The notes: generated by a model from the letters alone, not told the origin. 64,000 nt of DNA from Batrachochytrium dendrobatidis JAM81 (GCF_000203795.2 NW_006281111.1:346888-410887); one strand, 5' to 3'. Shown: positions 12,291 to 23,904, counted from the first letter of the stretch. Program-made: numbers and translations.

Positions 12291-12607
12291 ATACTCATAC
12301 CAACGCTTTATGTAAAACATCTTTGATGAATGTATATGGAACTATCAAGAGTGGGACCCATGAGTTGTTTGATGAATTGTAAAAGTTGATATTTCCTGTA
12401 CCAAAATATAGCCCGAGATAATCGAGACTTTTGTGCCAAACTCTTTTCAATATTTTAACCAGGATATAAGTTTATTTTAATGCTGTAGTGGCCAGAATTC
12501 TTTACAGATGGCATCCATTTTCAGTTTGATGAACTTTCCCAAACAAATATCAAAATGTCAGGCCAAAATACACATAATTCTACAATGCTCTCTCGCTTGA
12601 TACCCCA

Positions 12608-13538
12608 ATGGTGTCTGTAGAAGCAACGATCAATTCAGAGTGTGCAGGGCTCAAAACACTGCTTGCCGAATACTTTTCTGAAGTAAATATGCTTGCTAAA
12701 ATCCGAGATACAGACTCTGGAATCACAGCAGTAACAATACAGGGACATCCGAAAGCGGTGTCCCCTTCTATGGAATACCTTAAGGATCTTTTGCTCATCG
12801 GTTATGATGCTGCCATTGTATGGGGAAAAAGAGTATTGTTGAAAAAGAAAATAGACTTTCTTCAGTCACCATTGAAGACACTCCAGAAAAACTGAAACGA
12901 GACCCATCATCTGAAGAATTTCTAGAGAAGCATTTTGAAGAGATCTCCTTTGGTGGTTCTGCTGCAACTGAAAACTTGAAAAAAGTCGCCAGAGAAACAT
13001 TCGCTAGTATGATAAATACTACAGGTTTTGGTGTTGCAGAGGGATGGATTCCAGTTGTCAAAGAAAAGCACATTTCAATCAAATACAAAGGAAGAGCATT
13101 TGACCTGGAAGTTTCCTCTATGCAATCTCTTTCTGAAGTCATATCAACAGCTGATTCATTTTTTCTCAGCCTGTGCCTTTCAAAATGTTGTACCGATTTG
13201 CAGATAATGACTTTATAGTTGTTACCGATGTCAAAAACTTGCGTGATGGATTCTTGTACTATGCCCTAACCGTCAACGAAGAGCTTCCCAAGAAACAAGT
13301 TGTAGATCACAATCTGAATATAAAGCATTTCTTTGACAAGATGAAAATTGAACGAAAAAGACCCGAATTTGATATCATCAAGCTCAGAGAAACCTTTACC
13401 GAACAAGGAATTCTTTTTGAAGATTTGATGGAGACTGGTGACTTGGCCATAACTGATACTGAATTAGAAAAGTATGGAATTGCTCAAGGAGGGCTAAGAA
13501 CAGCCATTCTTGCAGTCATCAAAAGTATTATTCAATGA
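12608..13538 (+). pseudogene. Broken SAM-domain protein gene with beta-grasp-like segment
   Basis: Three overlapping frames read as one protein if two single-base shifts are allowed, near 12820 (GYDAAIV/MGKKS junction) and near 13165 (FFLS/PVPFKMLYRF junction). No GT-AG pair explains either break. The start is ATG 12608. The N-terminal ~75 residues are unrecognised. The middle (ISIKYKGRAFDLEV... to ...TDVKNLRDGFLYYAL) resembles a ubiquitin-like/doublecortin beta-grasp fold. The C-terminal ~55 residues (LRETFTEQGILFEDLM...LEKYGI...GLRTAILAVI) have the helix pattern of a sterile alpha motif. Ubl-like plus SAM modules occur in effector-like or signalling proteins of early-diverging fungi. It lies inside the Maverick-like element and ends 22 bp from the polymerase relic, converging on it, so it may be cargo. 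Confidence 0.5.
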
Positions 13539-13559
13539 ATACTTTTCAAAATGATTATT

Positions 13560-16500
13560 TTATGATTTAGCTTTCTGTTGATCAGAAACAGAGTCAATAG
13601 CAGCACAACCTCCTGCAGCCATTGGTGCGTGAAGTGCACCGACTCCAGCAACGACAGTTTCAAAAGTTGACATTGCGACAGGTACAAGTGCACTTTCAAT
13701 TAGTTCAAGATACCATTTCAGCAGTTTAGTAGCAAACATCATTGTCTCACCAAACATACTTTCAACTAATCTGTTACTTTTGTAATTGAGTTTGACATGT
13801 GCCTGTGTCAAAGCTTAAATCATTGCATGTAATCTCAACATTCTTGAAAATAGGAGGCATTCCAACAAAATATTCCTTTAAATGCTCAGGAACAGCAATA
13901 TCACATTCTATCATTCCAAAGAACGTGTTATCCAAGACATCTTTCAGAATATCGGGATAAACTTGAACTACTTGGTGCTCACCACACGGCATATCTTGAC
14001 TTATCGCCCACAGATATAAAGCATTGGTATCATATCCAAGTATTCACTGACAAAGTTTTCTTTTTCTAATTCTGGTCGTCTTTTTCTTGATAATGATGAA
14101 ATACGATACTTGGACCACCAACCAGATTATCTCTGTATTTGTGTGCCAGAGATATTTCAGAGTGAGTCTAGGAACAAAGATGCCGTTTTTGTGGATATCA
14201 AGATTCAACGACTGAAAGAAATTACCCAGCTTCTTTGTCGCTTCTACGCTTGGCTTCACATCCAAATTGTTGTAGTCGATCAGCAAATCGCACAGGTTGG
14301 TGTGAGTGAATACCATTTCATTGTAATCGTTTGATGAAACTGATTCTCCCTTTAGATTGTTGTAAAACCACTTTTTGGATGGAATAGGTGAGTGTTTTAA
14401 GAACTTGAATGACATTATCAGAATATTGTGTCAACTTTGGATGTTCATCAATGTATTTCGATAAATTCCGAGTTACTTTATGTGGAAATATTCCCATTTG
14501 TGATTGTGTGTCAAACGTTTTCAAGAACTTGTCAAATAAAGTATTTGGTGGTTGAAAAGCAAGAATGTCTTTAAAAGCAAACGATCCATTTGATATCATT
14601 CGGTATTTGTTACATTTAATAATGTCATTCACTTGACCGTTTTCAGCTGAATGAAACTCACAACCCCAAATTGATCTTGTGGTATATCCCATTGTTTGAG
14701 AGCTGATTCCTTGTTTGCTGTCTTTTCATACAATATGTTCATCGTATCTCCAGCTAAAGGATTGATATCTTCTGATTTGTGACACTTTCTGCATCAGTGG
14801 AAAAAGCATCCCAGAAAGTCATAGATTGTGTTTGATTCTTCATCGTAGCCATCAACATTGTATCGTTCAATCTTTTCGCTTTGTTCAATATTACGATCTA
14901 ATTCTCCTTCAATTGAATTAACCCAAGGCTTTTCGCATTTGGATACATTTCCATGTTTTTTAGAGTGTTTCAAGACTTGTGGAGGGTATTTCTTGATGAT
15001 GTTAATGTCATATGATGAGCTACTGAAGCCATAAATAGGAAGAACACCAAGCCATTCAAGTAATTGTAATCTTAATCGTTTCTGAACCTTTGCATCGTCC
15101 AAATTGGCCATTATTCCAAAGAACCGAGAATACTTTGAATACAACAATTGCAGATATTTGTGTCGTATTTGATCCATTTTTGTCATCACTATATCCAAAG
15201 CTTCTTCAGTTGTACCTTCAACTGGGATGAATTGAGCCTTGTTTTCTTCACTTCCAATGAAACTTGTGCTCAAAAGTTTGTGTGTTTCAATGAATGAGCT
15301 TCAAGTTGGTCGTAGATTTGACTGGTTTCAACCAAGTTTCAAAATCAAAGTAGATGAAATATGGATAAAATCTCATTTCTTTCGGTATATTAATTCCATT
15401 CAATTCAAGATGCTCAAATACATTCAACTTTGGTTGATAATTTCCATTTTCAAATATTATCTTTGGTTTTGCACAAACAACCGAGTGTCGTTTTATCTTT
15501 TTGAATTCACTAAAGGATGAATGACATCTGGACATTGAAACACTGGTTAACTGAGACAAGTTAATAATGGAGGAGAAATGATGGAATTTATGGCTTATAT
15601 CAGAGTATATATTCAAATTAATAACCTCCTGTATTCTTTACCTGAATGTCGTTCCATAACCGCTTTCTTTCCATCAAATCGGTATATGTTGACAGTTACA
15701 AAGAAATGGCTTTCAATCTCTTTCAATTCTTGAATATCAAGTTTGGGATAACACTTCTTTACGTTGGTTTTGTAATAATCCTTGTAAAGATCTTTCGCTT
15801 TCTTTGATAATCTGTCTAATCTGATTTCTGGATACTTATAACGAGCAAAACAATACCAAAAACAAAGGTTATTTGTGACATACTAGAATGAAACAATACT
15901 CTTGCTATTCTTGATGAAATCAGGTAGAATTACAGATGCGCCTATTGATACCTCTGGAATGGGTGTTGTTAAAAGTACATATTCGTAGATATTTTCAATA
16001 CTCCATTTGGAGTTTGAACACTTCAATTTTTCCAGTATATCATCACCATCCAATTGGTTTAGTACCGTATCAATAGTGGAATTAACTAGTGGTGAATCAT
16101 TGATATTAAAGCAGGTATTATCAGAGGGATAAAACTGAACTCTATCATCAGTTTCAATGTTCCTCAGCACATATCCGAATTGAATATTGAACCAGTATCT
16201 TAATGCTTGCTTTTTGTGATTCTCTTTGATGGTAAACTTCAATTCATCTAAAGTTGTAAACAAGTGTCTCGACCAATGAATTGGTTTTGATTTTGGTCAG
16301 AACGAATATTTCTTGATATGATATTGTGAAAACAACCGTTGTTCTTGTCCAGCTCTCTCTCTGTTTGTCTTGTAACTGTAAAAGTTGGTGATAGGCTTTA
16401 GCATCGTGCATTCCACTGAAGATCCCTTGAATGTGCTTTCTGAATCTTAGTTTAACCTTTCTAGCCCGTCCGACATCCAGATTTGTAATTGAACTAATCA

Positions 16501-16671
16501 ATTGTTTATACTAGTTTTCTCTTTCGTCTTGTATTTAATAGCAAATCGATATCTCTCGATACCATTTACTTCAAAAAGAACCTTGTACAGACCAACTGTG
16601 CTGTCATTTCCTTTAATCAACACTGCATTTTCATTCAAATGAATTTGGGTTTCTTCCAATATGTTTGACAT
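13560..16671 (-). pseudogene. polB: Protein-primed family B DNA polymerase (Maverick/Polinton type), broken and truncated
   Basis: Reading the minus strand from an ATG at 16671, successive fragments in changing frames follow the Maverick PolB order. The N-terminal domain shows NIQFGYVLRNIETD...YPSDNT, then NLCFWYC, then a Cys/His finger-like segment (C...H...RH..VC). Next is FYPYFIYFDFETWL with Exo I Asp-Phe-Glu, then FSSSSYDINII (Exo II, usual Asn replaced by Ser), then KVTRNLSKYI..., KKWFYNNLKGES and YNNLDVKP (Exo III Tyr-x3-Asp). After these come LTLKYLWH, FGMIECDIAVPEHLK (palm motif A) and a GE..MFATKLLKWYLE block. Motifs B (K...NS.YG) and C (DTDS) are absent: the gene stops at 13560. At least five frameshifts or stops interrupt it. 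It cannot be an active polymerase, but enough motifs remain for a firm family call. Confidence 0.8.
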
Positions 16672-16806
16672 TTCCAATGAACTTGTTTATCATTTTAAAA
16701 GAAATTAAATATTCAATTTTATCTTGGATTAAACTTATCAACTATCTATGATAGTGGCTGTGATTGAATATTGCATCTTTTATTTTCTAGACTAGATTTA
16801 AACAAT

Positions 16807-17118
16807 ATGTTGAATTTAGCTTGCTCAAATCCGAGATCAAAGTACATCAACAATTTACTAACGGACACAATTTATCTCGATCCAAGAAATAATCATATCT
16901 ATCAAGTTGTTGAAAAGCGTGTCAATAATTCGCTGTTGAAAGTAGCGTATAATTACGTTGGAAATGAAGAAGCGGTTGTGTTAGATGATGTTCCGGATTC
17001 AGTGTTTAGACTAGAAAACCCAATCGAGGTTAATCCATCGAAACTATTAAAAGGCAGAATATTGTTTTTGAAAGAAAAATGCCAATCTATTATGCGGCAT
17101 CAACATAAATCACTATAA
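16807..17118 (+). CDS. Hypothetical ORF inside the Maverick-like element
   Basis: An open frame of about 103 aa from ATG 16807. It is divergent from the polymerase relic, whose ATG is at 16671, so the two would share a 135-bp promoter region. No domain recognised; the composition (NNxLLKVAYNYVGNEE...) looks coding rather than random. It may be an element gene. Confidence 0.3.
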   Translation: MLNLACSNPRSKYINNLLTDTIYLDPRNNHIYQVVEKRVNNSLLKVAYNYVGNEEAVVLDDVPDSVFRLENPIEVNPSKLLKGRILFLKEKCQSIMRHQHKSL

Positions 17119-17131
17119 AAGAATTAAAGAA

Positions 17132-17392
17132 ATGATAGGCGATAGTTGCTATGAAACAAACGATACCACTTATTCACTACATTATGGGTTAGTTGTTCCT
17201 TTCAAAAAGCATTATCCAACTTGTGACAATGCGAAGGTTAATCTAGAAATGATGGGTTATCGAATCTTTGCAAACATAAAGATGCTGCCAAGAGTCATCG
17301 AGAAACAGCAATCATTACAGGAAAAGTTGTACAGAATTGTTATGAGTGGTGATGATTCTAATTCAGATGATGTGAAAGAAATTATCATGTAA
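17132..17392 (+). CDS. Hypothetical ORF inside the Maverick-like element, second of a pair
   Basis: 86 aa from ATG 17132, starting 13 bp after the previous ORF stops and in a different frame. The two may be one gene split by a frameshift, or two small genes. The C-terminus is acidic (DDSNSDDVKE). Nothing recognised. The following 17393-18049 holds only short overlapping ORFs with no recognised product. Confidence 0.3.
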   Translation: MIGDSCYETNDTTYSLHYGLVVPFKKHYPTCDNAKVNLEMMGYRIFANIKMLPRVIEKQQSLQEKLYRIVMSGDDSNSDDVKEIIM

Positions 17393-18049
17393 ACTATTCA
17401 TCTTCAATGCCACTGTTGTATCCAGTAGTTGTTGGAAGAATCGATCGATTCCATCCTGCTCTCTTTGGAATTAGTTTTTGGATAAAACAGCAAGTCAATA
17501 ACTTCAATGGAAATGGTTGGCTTCAACATATTTGATTCATTTTGTTTTATGGACATAGTTGTATATCTGCCAAACACTTTGATCAGGAAGCTAATACGTT
17601 ATGTCAGTTTGTGTGGTATCGTTGGTCAAGTGTGTTATATCGACCTCGTAATTGCTATCATTTGTTGTTTAATGGTTTTCTCAAGGAGCTTATTGTGGAA
17701 CGATCGTGTGGTTCTAAACTGAGCACAATAACCTTTTCGTCGACATTTCTTGGAGCATGTCATACAGACAAAATGAGTTGCGTTGAAGCATTGAATTAAT
17801 CGTGTGATTACTGTAGAAAAGTATATTGGACATTGCGTGTTTTCATCAAGTCAAAGTGTGACGTTAATCTCATTCTTACTGTTTAATACAAATAATGAAG
17901 AAATAATTGAAATTAAGTTGATAATTCAATGAAAACTATTGGTATTCTCCATTACCACTCTTATTTGCTCGAATTCATCGAGAAACGCAGGGGGCCACTA
18001 GGTTAGCTTCATCAAAGATAAGATGATCCATTTAAGTATTGGTATGAGT

Positions 18050-18227
18050 CTGGCACAGAGAGCTCCTAATATTTCAAACTTTAATACTATCCACTGTAAT
18101 ACCCTAAAGTTTTTGACCTGAATTGCTCATCTCCGATAACTTTCTTATTTTGACAACTTTGGACAAAATTCACTGTTAGTTATCGGTCAAGAAAACTGGT
18201 ATCATCCGGTGCCTTATCTATACTACT
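18050..18227 (-). repeat. Right terminal inverted repeat of the 6.1 kb element
   Basis: Reverse complement of 12115-12290 (see that entry). The outermost bases are ...CTATACTACT. Immediately outside is in-frame coding sequence of a truncated secreted-protein gene. Confidence 0.8.
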
Positions 18228-18880
18228 TGGGACCAAGCATTTCCGAACAAGATTGGCAAGATATAATCGATAAACCCGATCCAGGCATTCCGGAAGACTG
18301 GAAAGACTTGATTGATGCAATCAATTCAAAAAAATCCAACCAAGATCAGCATCAACCAATGGATCAATCCAGTCCAGGTACTTCTAACAAATACTGGAAA
18401 CCAACATTTGATATAATTAACCCAAATATTCCCAGTCAAGACCCAATTGATGAATCTGGTTCAGGCACTCCCGACAAATACTCGAAACAACCAATTGATC
18501 AGCCTGGTTCGAATACTTTCGAACAAGAACAGCAACAATCAATGGACGAAGATAAGTCGGGAAATACTGCTCCAAGTCAAGTGACTGGATTACGCCAAAG
18601 ATATCAGAGAACCTTTAATCGTATAAAGCAAAGGCTTGAACAGTGTAAAGAATTACGAAAGAAAAAACGGCAAGAATATCGTGATTGTCTAGCTCTTAAA
18701 TCCAAACAACAGTTAGCAAACGAAGAAGAGATATCTGGATCAAAGTACAATCCAGACACTGAAAATCAATTGAAACAAGAGTGTAGAGTGGCAAACCAAA
18801 AAATAGCCAGTGTCAGACAAGACTTGAAAAGGTTTATGAAAAGGCGTGGTTTAGAATTTCAAAAACTGAGTTCAGATTGA
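18228..18880 (+). pseudogene. 5'-truncated secreted repeat-family protein
   Basis: An open frame enters from the terminal repeat without a proper start and continues for about 217 codons to a stop at 18880. It opens with imperfect repeats of the type PG(I/T)(P/S)xx(W/D)..LID and then (P)MDQ(S/P)..GTSxxYW, rich in Gln, Ser, Pro and Asp. The C-terminal third (about residue 135 on) is a Lys/Arg/Gln-rich helical, probably coiled-coil, segment. This layout fits large secreted families of Batrachochytrium, in which a signal peptide precedes such repeats. Here the leader is missing: the Maverick-like element's right end replaces it. No leader-coding sequence was found on the other side of the element (before 12115). 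Confidence 0.55.
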
Positions 18881-19274
18881 TGATGTGTCGATGGATTTGA
18901 TTTTGAATAAATTTAAACTTTCTGGTGTGTTGATATTTGTCGGGTATTGTGAATGGGTCAACAACCATATCACTGATTGAATACTGTATGCTTGTGTATA
19001 CTGTGTTTGGTATTACATCAACAGTTAATGGATTGTTGATTGATACATTGACACGGTTTGTTTCATATACATCAATGACATGATAACAACCAGTGTTATT
19101 TGTAACTATCAGTCATACTTGCAATCACTTGTCAGTTTATGGTTGCATGATACCACCAACCGACCATGTCGTGCATTGTACAACAAACGGAACAATACAC
19201 CCGTTCAAATTCTGTCACAAGCAAAAGGTGTTTGCCATGTCACTGTCACTGTTGGAAATCACAACAGATAATGT
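18881..19274. other. Gene-free stretch
   Basis: AT-rich, resembles the 1-2 kb region in texture. Overlapping 61-63 codon ORFs near 19080-19278 show no domain. Confidence 0.35.
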
Positions 19275-19700
19275 TTGATTGAAGGATTTAACACGCCATT
19301 ACAAAACATCATTGCCTTTTATCAAGAATATACTAAAACTAACCAATACGTTAATGCCTTGCAAGATATTGTGTTTGACTACAATCGCATCCATCATTGT
19401 GCAGTTGGTGATATTGCTGAATCAAGATATGAAAGTGATCCATCAAGTGGTTCAATTAAAACAAACACTGCAAACTATTCAATCAATGTTGGAAATTGTG
19501 TTGGAATACTGAATGGACAACACTTTGAGTAAAATACAAGTCAATATACAGTAATGCTGTGTATACTATGTATACTGTGGTTAGTGGAAATGATTACTCG
19601 TATCCAATTTCAGATGATGATCAAATAATTCAGACTTGCAAGTATTATGAATTTGAACACATCCAAATTGCTGAAACGTTTGTTACTGAATCTAGAAACC
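19275..19700 (+). pseudogene. Integrase C-terminal relic (retroviral/Polinton type)
   Basis: The frame reads IEGFNTPLQNIIAFYQEY...YVNALQDIVFDYNRIHH, which matches the end of the integrase core (usual ERFNRTL... then a helix with ..LxDLVxNYN..xHR). It continues NYSINVGNCVGIL..., resembling the SH3-like C-terminal domain (usual F.VGD.VRI), then ...YEFEH like the chromodomain-style end. Several stops and shifts follow. The DDE catalytic residues, expected upstream, are not present. It could belong to a Maverick or an LTR element; proximity to the polymerase relic favours Maverick. Confidence 0.4.
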
Positions 19701-21289
19701 CAGATCCAACAATGACAAATAAGCAGCGTCAAAACAGAAATCAATTGTATGCATTATCAACAATTAGTGAACCTGAAAACAACAAAACATATGACATATG
19801 ACAGGACATTTCAAACAACTTGTTTTCTAGAGCAACTATAAATGCCATTCATTGACTCGATCAAAAACTACACCAATTACTTGCAATGCATCAAAATTTG
19901 ACATCCATATCCAGTTCAACAACAAGAAGCGTCAAACAAGTGGTATCATGATTGCTATTCACAACAACAAGCAAATTGGACAACAGCGCTGTCGCAACTA
20001 TTATGCTTCAAACTCGGAATCAGAAACGATGCAACTGAAAAAAGTACAAAAAGCCTAGTAAAAACCTAAAGCTATTAATATTCATGTATTAGCTATTAAA
20101 ATAGAAGAAATTCAAATGCTTTTTGATGTTACACAACTAATTGACAGTGTTGAAAATTGCGTACAACTTGTTTTGGTAAAAATCGGAAGACATTTGCTTG
20201 AAACAAGACAGTGCATTAAAATTACAGAGATTAAAAATGCTGATAAAATACTGTACTGACTGTAGCGTTTACTATCAGATGATCTGTTATATTTCAAAAT
20301 GATGTTTTTTGGAGTCAGTAATGTTACATTTCAAAACTTGAGTTTATTTATTTTATTAATTCAGTATGTTTAATATCTTTAAAGATGATTGATTTTTGTA
20401 ATTTGACGAGTTGATGAGCTTGAAACCCCTATTTACAGATGGTTTGATTACAATCAAGTTAATTAAAGTTTAAAATATCTTGAAGAATGATATTTCTCTG
20501 TGATGTTTTTGAATACAATTGACGATCTTTAGAGTTGCCGTTCCACATTTCAAGTTTTTTGCACTTTCAATCAGCTCGTAATGTCTTTGCTTTAATTTTT
20601 AATGTTTTTAAAGTGTCTTTAAAGGCTGCATATTTACATATGTTTTGCTTTTGATACAATTATCTTTGGCAGATGTCGATACACGCAGATGAAGTTGGTA
20701 CGCACTGTATTGTTTTTGGTTCACTTCCAATAGAAAATAAATAGTATTGTCACAAAATACCTGCTTGATGGTTTCTGGAATACGTGTCATGATAAAAATT
20801 TCCATATCAACCATTTCTCAAAGACTTGATTTTCATTGCATTCATTCAAATCCAAGTCCACAGAAGTGATAATCTGCTTGTTCAAACTGATCATTGTTTA
20901 TATTCTTTTGAATTTAAAAAATATTCAATTTTTTTATTTCTATTTAGAATCCTTCATATCTCAAGTTTCATATGGACAAAATCAAAGATGTTAGATCCAA
21001 TTGTCATGTCTGAACCTAGAATCCTTTTTCGATTGCCTAATTGTGAACAGGACCACAAAATCAACCATCTAATTGGATAAACGCAAAACCAGCTGCTACC
21101 AGAACCATTAACTGTTCAAAGGGTATCTTCTGGTCTTTGTTACCATTTAAAGATGACGACAATGAATTGCCAAGTGATGCTATTTCATCATCTTGCGGCT
21201 GTTTAGTCAGAGGAAGTGGATCAACTGTCATTAAAGTGTTTGAAGGGTTAACAATTGTGTCCCTCGTGCGGTTTCACGACAGGTTTGAC
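19701..21289. other. Region of decayed coding fragments
   Basis: Short in-frame pieces without intact genes. Plus-strand 20108-20250 reads like a helical protein. Minus-strand 20460-20814 reads MVDMEIFIMTRIPETIKQ... and continues across a stop with a helical segment. Nothing could be named. Probably degraded mobile-element or effector sequence. Confidence 0.3.
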
Positions 21290-21420
21290 ACGTTGAACCT
21301 TTTCAGTCAACCATGTTCTAACACAATTGGTATGGTACCAATGGTGACGAGATGGAAAAGTAATTCAATCATTTTCATCAAAGTTGCTTTGGCAGATGGC
21401 ACAAAATTGCACTCAAGAAT
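21290..21420 (-). pseudogene. RING-finger-like relic
   Basis: On the minus strand, one frame reads CAICQSNFDEND.ITFPSRHHWYHTNCVRTWL. This matches the RING-H2 spacing C-x2-C...H-x2-H-x2-C...W, with the expected central Cys lost. A possible final pair lies downstream (HNC then a stop). Frameshifts on both sides leave no intact ORF. RING genes are common both in fungi and in large DNA transposons/viruses, so the origin is open. Confidence 0.3.
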
Positions 21421-22499
21421 TGGCAGATTTGAACAAATATCAATGAATGCTGCTGTTGGATTCTTTTTTAAACATAATTCCATCATCACCCTGATGATCG
21501 TTGATTACTGTAACTGTCGTAGTTATGAAAGGCAGTTGGTATGGTTTGTCAGAAGTAACGAAACCGAATGTTCGCCAAAGGCAGGTTAATACACTCGCGT
21601 TTTAAAGTATCATCCAATCATAGAAATATGTTTACGTAGCTCATTGAAAAACAAAGTGCTATGCCTAAATCTAGAATATGTAGATAAAAGTCAATAATAG
21701 CTTTGTACCACTGAAAAGTCTTAGAGAGTTGGTAATCACAATAATGAATTAGGCAAGCTACAAAATACTATGACCCAAGTCAACCAACCGACCATATGCA
21801 AGCCTATTCAAAATTTCGACTGAAACTGATGCTGATATAGGTTTTTTACCTGAAAGATATAGATCACTTGACAGTGTGTAATTTCAATGCTTGTCAATTA
21901 ATAGTCTTTTTATCGATTGATAGATGCTGAAGCTGCAATAGGTGTCGTACAAAGACGGTAAATTAGGTCAAGCCCTTTCTTGACATAATTTTTGGCATTC
22001 GACTGATACTCTTTCAAGACAATGATCCATTTTCATCAATAAAAACAAATTTACATATGGAGCCGGTAGAATGAATGCCGTAAACACAAAGATTTTTCAT
22101 TCCAGTGTGCTTTCTGCAATAATCAATGAGCGCACATTCCCCGATGCATTGCAAAAATGTAATTGGCAGACCTCTTGTGTGACTGTCATGCTAGATTGCG
22201 ATCAAGGACAATGACAGGTTTTTAATTTAAAATCAATTGTTTGAATTATACTCAGTTGCCTTTTAATGAAGACAGGTAATTTCTTGTTGTGGTGTCTTGC
22301 GAATTGTTGTTTTGTTATAATAGCATTACTTTTACAATAGTTGGTAAACTGATTTGCTTGATCAGATCATTCATTTCCGTCCTGTTTCAGAAATTAGAAA
22401 ATATTTGAGATTTAAAAGGATAAAAATAAATGAATACAAACAATTCATGAGGACCCAAACAAATATATGGCCTTTGGAAATGCTTTTAATGTGTGGTTG
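21421..22499. other. Gene-free stretch
   Basis: A plus-strand 150-codon ORF (21137-21589) is the antisense of the RING-like relic and is not taken as a gene. Nothing else recognised up to 22499. Confidence 0.35.
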
Positions 22500-22932
22500 A
22501 TTGTCTTGAGACTTGGATTAAAGGTCTAGAATTTATCTCATTCGCTAAACAACATTGCATAGATTTTTCCAGTGATATCGACAAAAGAATATGTACTAGA
22601 TTCACCTCTAGACAACAATTTGATGAAACACTTCTTCAATTCAATCTTTTCATTAAGATTACGCAAAAAATTACACTGCATATAATTGGTAACAACTCCA
22701 TAGACCAGATCCAAATGACCAATTTTTGCTGCAACCTCACATTCAAGTAAAATTTAAACCATTTTTGACGCATATCATTCTTTGCTTCAACAATGTAAAC
22801 TTTTTTATCACCACGATGCAAGACAGATTCAAAATAATTGGTAGCCTTTAAAAAATCTTCATCCAAATCTTCATTTACTTGAATTTGAACACCTTCATTG
22901 AAAAAGAAACATACAAGTGATGATTGATACAA
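22500..22932 (-). pseudogene. Crinkler-type PD-(D/E)xK nuclease domain relic
   Basis: Minus-strand frame: ...NYFESVLHRGDKKVYIVEAKND, then a one-base shift into EVAAKIGHLDLVYGVVTNY...CNFLRNLNEKIELKKC..., then ITGKIYAML. The VEAK strand followed by an alpha-helix with Ala/Gly and the (V/I)VTNY...W/CxFLR pattern is the core of the REase-like domain found at the C-terminus of Crinkler-type effectors in chytrids and other fungi (family assignment from memory, not searched). No header or NTPase was seen in frame upstream. Up to 23414 the minus strand holds other broken coding fragments, possibly its N-terminal part. Confidence 0.45.
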
Positions 22933-23904
22933 TCAAATGAAATTTGAGACCTTTTGCCTAAAGTAACAGGACCAAAACATTTTATAGCAAACAAAAAATA
23001 TTGTGAGAGAATATTAAATTGGATATCTGGAATTGCCTTGATGACTAAACTTAAGAAGTTGTTCGTGGCACATTTTTAACTCGATTTCACATAAAATAGT
23101 CAGTTTCCCCTAACTTCTTTTTGTTTTTTCAATTTCATCGTTTTCCATCTTTTTTCCCGTTTACTGAAGAGCTTTTAACTGAATCCAGACAAAGAGCAAT
23201 ACCTTGAGCAGAACTGTTTGAAATATTGATATAAAAAAGTATTTGCGACATTTGGGCTGGAATAGAATTGTCTGATCGCAAAAGAGTACCGCCAGTAGTA
23301 GAAAGAGAAAGTTGAGCAAGAGCGTAAGAGTCCAAAAAAGATGAAGTCTTTTTTTGAAAGCCTTGAGAAAGTCGTCAACATTCCAACACTTTTCAGTATG
23401 GGCTTGAGTAGCACTACTGATTTTAAACTTGACCCAACGTTTTGTCGTTTGTGAACAAATTTTTTTAGTTTACCAACAAAAATGTCACCTCTACTTTATC
23501 AAAATGCCAACAAACTCATATATTTGTGCTATTAGGCTTGGGAAATGCCGAGTATGGTACAGCAGCAGAAATTCGATAGTGCCATTACAGCTGTTGATTT
23601 GGATTTGTTGGTTAAAGATATTGGGAATCCTAAGCTTTGGATGTAGCAGCCATCGCTTGCTTATCTTCACGTTGTGATGGGTTTGTACCATTCACTATAT
23701 GTTTGTGTTCGAATATATCGTTGATCAAGTCTATTTGCAAGTCTATGAAAGAAAATGCAATGAACTCGTCTAATTCCTTGCTGTCTCGCAAGATGTTGGG
23801 GATCTAGGAGTTTTGCATGGTGGCTTGTTTGAAAGACACGCTCATGTAGTTATTTTCGATGAAGCATTTCAAATCTGTAAATTACTTGATTCCTATTTGA
23901 AAGA
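22933..23904. other. Broken coding fragments interrupted by the palindromic element
   Basis: Minus-strand fragments at 23135-23414 and plus-strand fragments at about 23490-23905 (for example LGLGNAEYGTAAEI and GGLFERHAHVVIFDEAF) occur in shifting frames. The plus-strand coding texture resumes right after the element at 25134 (KSFNCLIYNLYLEMIHKF...), so the element probably landed in a pre-existing relic. Confidence 0.3.

Larger units (their letters stand above)
12115..18227. mobile_element. Maverick/Polinton-like element relic with ~175 bp terminal inverted repeats
   Basis: The ends are inverted copies of each other: 12115-12290 and 18050-18227 align over about 175 bp, starting with AGTAGTATAGATAAGGCAC. 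The interior carries a protein-primed family B DNA polymerase (minus), a SAM-domain gene (plus) and two small ORFs (plus). Terminal AG, long TIRs and a PolB gene are hallmarks of Mavericks/Polintons. Capsid, ATPase and protease genes were not found inside, and the element is only 6.1 kb, well below the usual 15-20 kb. The 6 bp flanking each end (aaccag and tgggac) do not match, so the ends may come from different insertions joined by deletion or recombination. The right end truncates a secreted-protein gene. Confidence 0.65.

Noticed and set aside
21137..21589. 150-codon plus-strand ORF
   Set aside because: It is antisense to the RING-like relic and has no domain of its own.
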